The notes beneath the pieces are model-generated. The model ran no database searches. It was not told where the DNA came from and was given only the letters and a program-made list of their open reading frames with translations. The translations under genes were made by a program, and so were the position numbers. Of a stretch of DNA of 64,000 nucleotides, positions 55,321 through 64,000 are shown piece by piece. Within the stretch, counting starts at the first letter, position 1, and every line of letters begins with the position of its first letter. This DNA comes from Coix lacryma-jobi var. lacryma-jobi (lineage: Eukaryota; Streptophyta; Magnoliopsida; Poales; Poaceae). Where the stretch lies: NCBI GenBank assembly GCA_009763385.1, contig CM019830.1, positions 94,118,649 through 94,182,648 of the forward strand, written 5' to 3'.

Positions 55321-58260
55321 TGTGACACCCCAATTTTAAGAACAAAATTAGAGCACAATATATGTATGTCAGGATCAATTTTCATGCATATATCCACATC
55401 ATAGTAAATATCAAAACAATGCTTTATTAATAATATCGAACTTTATTACAAAAATGACCCTCGGGTCTAAAAGAAAAGTACAGACTCTCAGTCTAACTCT
55501 AATGTAGACTCGCAGAAACTGGACGCCATCTCCACAGGAAAGTCGACCGGGGGCTGCGCCATCCTAGTACAAGTCGTCTGGGTCGTATCCACCGTCTTCT
55601 GGGTACAAGTTGTCGGGGTCGTATCCACCGTCTTTGGGTACTCCTGCTCCGCGTCGTAGACTCCAACGTCTGGGTGGGGTAGCAGGGGGTTCAAAGAGGA
55701 AGGGTGAGTACATCGAAATGTACTCCACAAGTGTAGGAAATATATGCTTATGAGGCTAATAACAAAGTTAGGCTGACTCAGTCTGACTCAAGCGCCTAAA
55801 GCAACACATCCTATTAAATCCTATTTCCTATGCACCTATTTACTAGGTTATAACCACAATCTCCATCTGTAACAGTAACCACACTCGGAGTCGCACCGAG
55901 CAAACCACACTCGGAGTCACACCGAGCAACCAACACTTGGAGTCACACCAAGCAAACCCACACCTGAAGTCCATGAGGCAAACCACACCTGAAGTCCATC
56001 AGATGACCCGAACTAGGCCGTTACAAGGAGTCCTATGTGTATTAGTTCCATACGTCATGACATATAAAGCTACCTTCCATAATAACACCAGGTCTTTGTC
56101 TGAGCCTGAGAATCACTCCCGTACCAAGCAGTAACCCGCGTAGAAGAAGCCTCTGTACCCATGTCATATGCGACTAATGACCACATAAGGCTTCCCTAAC
56201 GAACTAGACTCAACCCACCAACTAATCTCGAAGAAGTCCAAGCCGCTCGTGACCGTGAGCACGACTGATATATCAGTTTTATACTCTGCAGAGGTTGCAC
56301 ATCGTTACCCATAAGTCATGCATTCCCCATCACGCTCAACACTGCCAAGGTGCATAGCGGGGTCGCACTACAAGGCCTTTACAAAATTTCCTCCATGCCC
56401 GTTTTAGACGTTCACTAAGGTTTCACCGCTAATAGTGGATATACACACCACCGCAGAAGCCCCCTCTTGACCACAAATCCGACCCCGTGTAAACCCTCAA
56501 CTTGGAGGCAATTAATTACTTAGCCAGGTTCGTCCCATTCCAAACCTCATGGTTGCGTTGTTAAGCCGGGTTACAGGCTTCGAGAACTGGGTCCTAGGGA
56601 TCCAGGCAGGATAATCTAGCACAAGCCCAGAACCAAAAACCAAAACCAGCTGCCGAGTCCACGACACAAAACCACCAATACGGTCCATCCTGCCGGATTT
56701 ACCTACTCACCATAGTACAACCAACATTACCAGTCCACATGTTCCATAAATCATTAATCAAGATTATTATTAAACCACCATCCCATCCCAAGACAGCAGG
56801 GCTAAGCATGACTTCTACCCGATCCATCCCAAACCAGGTGTCAAGGAAAAATATAATCAAGTGCTAGTAAACCATATCATGGGATTCAATTTAAGACTGC
56901 ATGCATCTACTAGATCTAACTACTCTAACTCAAAATAAAATAAATACAGGAGTAAGATGTTCAAGGACACTTGCCTTTGGGCTGGGTCGAACCAACAAAG
57001 GCACAAGCTGGATCTGGAGGTCCCACGTAGCTCGCACTCGCTGGAACAAACATCACCACATGGCCCAAACAAAGCATATAAATAATAGTACATCAAACAT
57101 TATTAAAACAGTATATAAACAGAACTAACATATAGAGCTCGTCGCTACGAATCTAACGCAAGTTGAATGGGTCAAAACGGAATTAAAATGAGCAAGTTAT
57201 GGGCTTTTGGATCTAAGTGGCAAAACTATGAATAAACCAAAGTTATTTTCGTATTTTAAATAAATCAAATCTGAAAAAGAAAGTGGCGCGGACCAGGCCT
57301 CATTTTCCCGAAAGCTCAGGGGCTAGGGCGCTATGTTTTCAAGACTCAGCACACAGCTGTGAGGGATGGCGGATTAGTTTAGCAAGAGAGCGAGGGCCTT
57401 CCTACAAAGTGGTCGATGCCGGCCAACTCACGCTGATGCGGTGCCACGTGGCCGCGCGGGAGTGGCTGAGGGTGCCAGCAGAGCAGTGGAATGGTGCGGT
57501 GACGCTAAGGGGGACTGCGCCTCATTTTCCAAGAAACCGAGGGGCTAGACTGCTATTTTTACAAGACTCAGAGAACAGGGAGGTGTGGAGTGTGGGTGGC
57601 GTTGCAGGCTGGTGTGCGCACTGCTGGCCCGTGAAGGAGCTAGGGAGGAGGGGGTGGGCCGGTGCAGGGCGGCGCTCGGGTTGGGCCGAGGCGAGGAAAA
57701 GGGGAAGATTGAGGGAGAGAGAGATACCGAGCGGGCTGGGTCGGAAAAGAGGTGATGGAGAAGGGAGGGTGCGACGCGGGCGGGCTGTGGCGCTGCTGGG
57801 CCGAGCGGAGCAGAGGAGAAGGGCCGGCGGGGAGGTGTGGGGCGGGCCCAGAGAGAGAAGGAAAATGGGAAGAGGGCCAAAAAGGATGAGGGAGCCCTTT
57901 TGCCATTTCTCTTTTTCTTTTTGTTTTGTAAATTCTTTTACAAATTCATTTCAAATTCAAATCAAAACCTTTTTAAACCAAAACAGTTTGAAAAATTTTC
58001 CAGATATTTTTCCTAGGTTTTGCAAAGAAAACTTTGAGTTTGATTTTGTAAAATTTTATAATTTTTTTATTTTCTAAATAGAATAAAACCGATTCGCCCT
58101 AATCGGGGTTTGCAAAAATTCTTTTTCACCCAATAAAAAAATTATGCACCAATATGAATGCAACAAACATCTGGCTAGAATTTTCCTCCTTCTAGGATTT
58201 TGGCCATTTCCTTATTAAATTCTAATTTATTTTATTTATTTAAAAACCCGGGGTGTTACA
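55321..58260. repeat. 2.9-kb solo LTR inside SV3 pol
   Basis: Ends TGTGACACCCC and GGGGTGTTACA form an imperfect 11-bp inverted repeat; TSD CCATG at 55316-55320 and 58261-58265. Length and termini suit a long-LTR gypsy lineage such as Tekay/Del; the minus orientation (TGTAACACCCCGGG at 58260) is the more usual way such LTRs begin. It includes a stress-like repeated CACTCGGAGTCRCACCGAGC block near 55870-55960 and a degenerate duplication (about 57290-57400 and 57515-57610). A 264-codon plus-strand frame (57283-58077) has no recognisable domain. Confidence 0.82.
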
Positions 58261-60174
58261 CCATGGTTTGTCCTTCTTCTCGTTTTGAGCTTGCAAGTGA
58301 TCATGAGGTTGGTGAGCATCTTTTTGATGACGAGGACGAGGGTGCTGAAGGGATGGATGATCCAGCACCACATTCACCTGCTGTGCCGCAAGCATCGGCT
58401 TCTACTACGACGACTCACGGCCCCAACCCGTCTTCGTCGACTACTTGGGGGCCTTGGGATCCGCCACCTCGAGCGGTACCCTTTGTACCCGAGGAGGCAC
58501 GAGCTGCTGTTGAGGGGGAGATCTCTTCAGCTCGGGAGGTGCCACGACACATTCAGCGCCAACACCCGCCTCAACAGATGATTGGCAGCATCGGCCAACG
58601 TGTCACTCGGTCAACGTCACAACAAATCTCTCACTTTGCTCATTCTGCATTTGTTGCTGATTTTGAACCCCGAGATGTTAGACACTCTTTATCCCATCAT
58701 GCATGAGGAGCTTGAAAACTTTGAGTGAAATCGGGTTTGGGTTCTTGTTCCTCTTCCTCCTGAGTGTCACCCTATTGGGACAAAATGGGTTTTCAAAAAC
58801 AAACAAGGAGAAGATGGCCATGTTGTGAGAAACAAGGCCAGACTTGTAGCCCAGGGGTATAGTCAGAAGAAGGGGATAGACTATGAGGAGACTTTTGCTC
58901 CTGTAGCTCGTTTGGAGGCAATTAGGGTCCTCTTGGCTTTTGCTGCATCCAAAGGGTTTAAACTTTTTCAAATGGATGTCAAGAGTGCCTTCTTAAACGG
59001 CTACATAGAAGAAGAGGTGTATGTGAAACAACCCCCCGGTTTTGAAAATCCCAAGTTTCCAAACCATGTTTTTAAACTTCACAAAGCTTTGTATGGTTTG
59101 AAACAAACCCCTAGAGCTTGGTATGATAGGTTGAAAACCTTTTTGCTTGCTAAGGGTTTTAAAATGGGATGTGTGGATAAAACACTTTTTCTCCTCAAGC
59201 AAGGCAATGACACTCTCTTGGTCCAGATTTACGTGGATGATATCATTTTCGGTGGTTCTTCTCACGCTTTGGTTGCCAAGTTTGCAGACACTATGAGCAC
59301 GGAGTTTGAGATGAGCATGATGGGCGAGTTGACGTTTTTTCTTGGGTTGCAAATCAAGCAATCTCGAGAGGGAACGTTTGTGCACCAGGGTAAGTATACC
59401 AAGGATATCCTGAAGAAATTCGATATGGGTGAGGCCAAGCCTCTTCCAACACCCATGTCGACCACGACGGCCCTGGATGCGGACAAGGATGGAGAAGCTG
59501 TGGACCAGAAGGAGTACCAGAGTATGATCGAGTCGCTGCTGTACCTGACGGCAACACGCCCGGACATTCAGTTCGCGGTGTATCTTTGTGCACGATTTCA
59601 GTAATCGCCACGCACCTCTCACCGTCAGGCGGTCAAGCGCATTATGAGGTACTTATGCTTCACTCCAGAGTTTGGGATTTGGTATTCTGCTTCCTCCACC
59701 CTCTCTCTTTGTGGTTATTCTGATGCTGATTTTGCTGGTTGCCGACTTGAGCGCAAGTCCACTTTTGGGACTTGTCAGTTTATTGGTTCTTCTCTTGTAT
59801 CTTGGTCTTCTCACAAGCAGTCTAGTGTCGCTCAGTCTACCACAGAGGCTGAGTATGTTGCTGCGGCTAGCTGCTGTTCGCAATTGCTTTGGATGATGGC
59901 CACTTTGCGTGATTTTGGTCTGAGCTTTTCTCGCGTTCCTTTGCTCTGTGATAGCACGAGTGCGATTAGCGTTGCTAAGAACCCCGTGCTGCACTCTAAG
60001 ACCAAACACATTGATGTGCGCTTTCATTTCTTGCGAGACCATTATGAGAAGGGTGATATCGACCTCCACCATGTCGATACTCATCATCAGTTGGCTGATA
60101 TTTTCACCAAGCCCTTGGACCAATCAACCTTTGCTAGGTTGAGAGGTGAGCTTGGTGTGTGTTTCCCCTTTTAG
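58261..60174 (+). pseudogene. pol: SV3 pol: linker, reverse transcriptase and RNase H
   Basis: After the TSD the acidic Pro/Ser/Thr-rich linker resumes (58267-58680). A deletion near 58685 compared with SV1 (which has DVGHALSDPDWVNAMHDDLENF) and a TGA at about 58728 break the start of RT. From 58825 RT is open for 259 codons: ARLVAQGYSQKKGIDYEETF, FQMDVKSAFLNGYIEEEV, the catalytic YVDDIIFGG and FFLGLQIKQSREGTFVHQ. TAA at 59602-59604 with nearby missing bases precedes RNase H (59644-60174), which keeps SDADFAGC, TTEAEYVAAASC, DSTSAIS and LADIFTKPLDQ and ends at the family stop GVCFPF. Confidence 0.9.
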
Positions 60175-61761
60175 ATAGGGGAAATATTTTTGTTCGTGTT
60201 TTGTAGACTGACTCTTTTTCTTTCCATTGGTAGTTAGTCTGTGCATTTCATCATGCATCTTTGCATCTTTTAAGCTTCATGTATATAATCCTTAGAATGT
60301 GACTATGCTCTGTTTAGTGTATAATCCGATGCCATATGATGATGCTTGTAGCTTATGCTCTTTCTGATCACTGATACATGTTGTGAGCTGAGCTATTTTA
60401 TGAATGGTGAACTTGCTTAATGAACATAAAAATTTAAAATTGTTCACCATTGAGATTAGCATCTAGCATGTGTAGAATGTGTTGAAATCACTTGTGCTTT
60501 TCATATATGCTAGGTTGCTATATCTCTAGTTCTGAGTCATTCACTTTATGCGATGGGATTGTTCATAAATTGTTTTAAATTTGAACCAAGTCTAAGTGAA
60601 TTGGAAAGATCGAGATGGGATTGCTTGTCAACACATCACGGTATCGAGACTGTTTCTCACTGCACTTTGAGTTAAACTTGAGTCGTGTAGTGTATGACCG
60701 AAACTGTTGCTTTAAGCTTCTGATTGCTTCTGCATAGGCTTTGCTCAGTTGAAAAGTTAGGCAATGACAAGCTTTCAACCTCTCGCAATCACATGCTGAA
60801 ATTTCAACATGTGTAATTTAACCGCTGCAACTCCGATAAAATTTGAATACACAAGTCTATGTTTCATTCAATAGCATGATGTTTGAACTTTGCTAGGGGT
60901 AGTTCACCTTGTATACATGTTTAGCACCTGTTTGACTTCCTGTCTATACATGCTTAGTGCTATTTTGATGGTGAATACCTTTTTGGCTGAAAACTGCTCA
61001 TTTTGCTCAAATAATCAGATTTTGTATTTTGGGATCAGTTTGAGCCTTCGCTAGCATTTTGTGCATATTATGAGTCATCGGATCAGCATTTTGTCGAGCA
61101 TATTCTCATTTTATCGACTATATTCCTGAAGCTGCTAACTTGCTTTTTAACTCATATGCATTTGTTGGAGAGGAGACACTTGATAGTGCATTTTCAACTA
61201 AGGGGAGAAATTCTTGCCAAATCATAAGGGGGAGAAATCATAAAATCATATCTTGGTTGTGTGCACTATTAGAGGGGGAGTTTGAGCTTGCTCGGATTTT
61301 GAGGATTTTGAATTTTTCCAATTGGTTCGGAGCTTTTCTGCTAGTTGTCTTGAGCCTCTGTGCCTCTGTCTTGAGGGACTAGCAGTTTTGTTTTTCGATG
61401 AGTGTTCAGCTGATTGTGCTATTCAGTTGATTTTGCCTCATTTGATATTGAGCTCTCTTGCATTTTAGCTGTCACCATTCCAGTTGGACTTTAGTGATTT
61501 CAGTTGGTATTGAGCTTTCTCGCTAGCGGTGTTGGGCCTATTCTACCTGTTCTTGAGGGCTAGCTTTGCTTTGCTTGGTTGCGTCGAACTGTTGCCCATG
61601 TCTTTGGGGACCAAGTTGTTTTGCTCTTTCACTTGACCTTCTTCTGGCTTTGATATGCTTTTGTGTCATTTGGACGAGTTCTCTCTTCTCCTTCTTCTTC
61701 CTTCTTCTACTTCATTATGATTTGTGTTGGTAGTTGACAATGCACTCATCAAGGGGGAGAT
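60175..61761 (+). other. SV3 post-pol spacer with four polypurine tracts
   Basis: About 1.6 kb, alignable with the SV1 spacer at 24076-25557. Purine tracts: AAGGGGAGAAATT near 61199, AAGGGGGAGAAAT near 61226, AGAGGGGGAGTTTG near 61270 and AAGGGGGAGAT at 61751-61761, the last touching the 3' LTR. No envelope-like frame is recognisable. Confidence 0.75.
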
Positions 61762-63871
61762 TGCGGATACATGGGTGTATGCCGAGTCTCGAGTGATGAG
61801 TGATTGTCAACTGGGATAATGTGCATGTTCTTTGGCTTGTGTTGTGCAGGTGTCGAGCACGGATACAGTGATCAAAGGTAAGGTGAAGGTCAAGTTGAGA
61901 CGTGTCGTGCCGATGGACCGGGAGCGGTGAAGGGAGGACGTGAGGCTTGGACTGAGGGACCGGTGGCCTGAGGATCAGCTGTGGTGGCGGACAGCCTGGG
62001 ACAGCGACGAGCAGAGACTTGCGGGACACGGTGTTGCTCGGGTCGAGGACCTGGGGACACGTGTCGGTGAACAGGGTGCACGGGCAGTGCATCCCCTCTA
62101 CAGCTCGGTTTGGTGGTTGAGCCCCAGAAAAACCACCGAGTGGACGGTTTCCAGGTTTGGGCCTCAAAACCTGGGCGCTGATGGTTTCCGAGTTTGGGCC
62201 ACAAAACTCGGGCTGAGGACGGTTTCCAGGTTTGGGCCTCAAAACCTGGGCGCTGCGGGTTTCTGAGTTTGGGCCACAAAACTCAGGCGATGGACGGCTG
62301 GTTTCTCGGTTTGGGCCTCAAAACCGGGGGTTGATCGTGAAGGCTGGTTTCCCGGTTTGGGCCACAAAACCGGGGGCGAAGTTCGGGAAAAGGACAAGCA
62401 GAGCGGTGGCGGCACGTGGCGGCAATCGGTGAGATTGCGTCGGGGCAACGCTACCAGTTGTGGGAGCGTGGCCGTCGGATCACCACCTACCATGAGTTGG
62501 TCCAGAATAACCTTAGGGTTTAGCTGGTTCGCTCTGTAATTAGTTAGGGGTAGAGTGGGAACTAAAATTAGGATAAGTAGAGGGAGACACCCACCTCCCA
62601 TCCCATCTCAGTCATTTGCTCTTTGCCTTCTAGGTTTCCCTGCTCTCCCAATCCCCTGCTGTAGCAACTGAGATCCGCAGAGAACCATACCTCTGTGTAC
62701 TGGAGATTTTGAGGAAGTGAGATCGTAATCTCACTGTTGTAGCATGTGGTAGCCACACGGTTGTAGATCGATGTGTTGATTCGCGTTTTGTTCGTGTTCT
62801 TCGCGTTCTTCATTTCTCCGTGATTTTCCCGTCACTCGATCTCTCTCTCTCTACTGTGTCTTTTCGAAATCCGTTTGAATCAACTTGTTCTTTATAGTGA
62901 GGAGATCATTTCCACCGAATGAATTCATCTAACTCCTCACGAACAAGTAGATCGGGTTGATTTCGTTTTCGTGGTGCTTTTTCGGTTCATACTCCTTCCC
63001 TCTCGGATTCCCGTCAACTGAGTTGTCTTGAGCGGATGATTTCTTGGGGATAGTCTCCCAACTACCTCATGATCATCTTCTCCAAGTTTGGGATCAAGGG
63101 ATTTTGGTTTGAATCAGATTTGGGAGGATTTGAGTTGAGGGCGACCGAAATCGCCCTCACTAGGCACTCGCGGACAGTCCGCCAGTAGGCCCGCGGACAG
63201 TCCGCGCGTCGGGCTCCGACCGAGGCAGTGGTCGCGCGGCTCGGCTGTGTTGCTTTTGGTTGAACGGCGGACAGCCCGCCTTAGTCGATCGCGGACAGCC
63301 CGCCTTAGTCGATCGCGGACAGTCCGCAAGTCGACCAGGGAGGTTCAGCAGTCTTGTTGTTTTGGAATTTTCGCCGGCGGATAGTCCGCCCCTTCTTCGC
63401 GGACAGTCCGGGAGAACCGCGGACGGTCCGGGACTGTACCCGCGGACAGTTCGGTAACTCGCAGACTTGTGTTTTTCAGTGCACTTGTTCTCCCGGCTTC
63501 TACGCTTGGTTTCCGGACTCCTCAATTGGCCTTATAGTTTACCTAGGAACCTCTCTAGGTATCTTTGCTACTTGTTAGCATTGGTATTTAGGGATTTCTC
63601 GACGTAGGCTTCAATCTACGTTCGGGACTAGGTTTTAGAGGTCGAACTTGTGCCGGTACTTTTGGCGTTTGGGTTGCTATCGCTAGGTGGTGCCTCGTTG
63701 TGATCCTAGGGATCATCCACCCTCTTCCAAGGGTCGTGGGCATCACGGTTTTGATTGAAGTTTTTGGGGGTTGATTTTAGGGACAAAGGCTGAAGTTTCG
63801 AAAGGAATTTTTGAGCTCCCATTCACCCCCCCCCCCTCTGGTCGCCTTGCATTTGCATTCTCGGTCCTTCA
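61762..63871 (+). repeat. SV3 3' LTR
   Basis: 2110 bp. Compared with the 5' LTR it has extra copies in the inverted-motif cluster (63170-63455), including a tandem duplication of about 24 bp at about 63265-63315, and a longer C run near 63828. The flanking TSD GGTCC is at 63872-63876. Confidence 0.93.
62109..62375 (+). promoter_or_regulatory. Tandem covarying hairpin array (representative copy)
   Basis: Six 24-base hairpins with 8-bp arms and an 8-base loop: CCAGGTTT/AAACCTGG at 62151, CCGAGTTT/AAACTCGG at 62188, CCAGGTTT/AAACCTGG at 62226, CTGAGTTT/AAACTCAG at 62263, CTCGGTTT/AAACCGGG at 62305 (CCCGG in most copies) and CCCGGTTT/AAACCGGG at 62351. Loops alternate GGGCCTCA and GGGCCACA. A seventh arm pair GGTGGTT/AACCACC lies just upstream (about 62111). 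The array sits upstream of the presumed start site, so it is DNA of the U3 region. Same place in all Sirevirus LTRs of this window. Confidence 0.8.
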
Positions 63872-63876
63872 GGTCC

Positions 63877-64000
63877 CAGGTGTCTGTGGGTCCGTATGTC
63901 TCCCGTATTTGTACAATGCAAGTATAAAAGAAAATTGCTTTTATGAAACTACAGAAAACAAGGATTCTAATGATGAAATTCTTATATGTTTTTGTTCCCG
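63877..64000 (-). other. Continuation of the Athila-like element after SV3
   Basis: Only 124 bp; assigned by the SV3 TSD. No motif recognisable. Confidence 0.45.

Larger units (their letters stand above)
49349..63871 (+). mobile_element. Sirevirus 3 (SV3), complete outline with a nested solo LTR
   Basis: 5' LTR 49349-51397, PBS 51400, gag and pol to 60174, post-pol spacer, 3' LTR 61762-63871, TSD GGTCC on both sides. A solo LTR (55321-58260) splits pol between integrase and RT. Gag and pol carry several stops and shifts, so the copy is dead, although the RT and RNase H frames are long and nearly clean. Confidence 0.93.

Noticed and set aside
57283..58077. 264-codon plus-strand frame in the solo LTR
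   Set aside because: GC-rich LTR sequence with Arg/Gly bias and no domain; it overlaps a diverged internal duplication.
61140..61382. Short open frame in the SV3 post-pol spacer as an envelope-like gene
   Set aside because: 80 codons, no signal peptide or conserved block, and not preserved in SV1.

Overview
This window is a block of nested LTR retrotransposons from a plant nuclear genome. Sirevirus-type Ty1/copia elements with 2-kb LTRs, a Tat-lineage Ty3/gypsy element with a second (archaeal-type) RNase H, and a coding-free giant derivative point to a grass, probably a panicoid; I cannot name the species. I see no intact host gene, rRNA, tRNA or CRISPR array. Nearly every base belongs to a mobile element, and most boundaries are fixed by TG..CA termini plus 5-bp target-site duplications (TSDs).

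Left block (1-42671). The oldest layer is a plus-strand Sirevirus (SV1). Its 5' part lies beyond the window; it resumes at 2701 and its 3' LTR ends at 42671. Three elements interrupt it: (a) a minus-strand gypsy element (1-2700, 5' LTR and gag only); (b) a coding-free LTR element (LARD, 3098-22090, TSD TTAAC/TTATC) built of CGTCG-rich repeats; (c) a second Sirevirus (SV2, 26185-41283, TSD AGGTC) inserted in the 3' LTR of SV1. Inside the LARD sits a young minus-strand Tat element (4793-18426, TSD GTCGC, LTRs about 1% diverged). SV2 carries three solo LTRs (26766-28765, 35991-37469, 39158-41236), each with its own TSD, and a deletion that removed the start of its 3' LTR.

Middle (42672-43474) is about 0.8 kb of unassigned sequence with a perfect 10-bp hairpin and a GC-rich minisatellite.

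Right block (43475-64000). A diverged Sirevirus-like LTR fragment is interrupted by a minus-strand Athila-like element (3' LTR 44556-46109, a 491-codon ORF). That element is interrupted by a third Sirevirus (SV3, 49349-63871, TSD GGTCC), which in turn holds a 2.9-kb solo LTR (55321-58260, TSD CCATG).

The most interesting unit is the Tat element. Gag-pol is one minus-strand frame with only two stop codons. On the opposite strand it carries a separate gene with its own TATA box and two clean introns. The encoded protein starts M-A-R-L-K-Q-T-A-R, nearly the histone H3 tail, followed by a plant 'putative gypsy-type transposon' domain, nuclear-localisation-like basic patches, an acidic stretch and a coiled coil. 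Two tandem arrays (67 bp x18 and 73/75 bp x11) fill the gap where the two transcription units converge. The 7-mer CGAAGGT (or its complement) occurs about 57 times across this element, against about 2 expected.

The second notable structure is in the Sirevirus LTRs: six or seven tandem hairpins that keep one loop pattern while their stem bases covary, plus a downstream cluster of short inverted motifs whose sequence differs between subfamilies. All counts and alignments here were made by eye.
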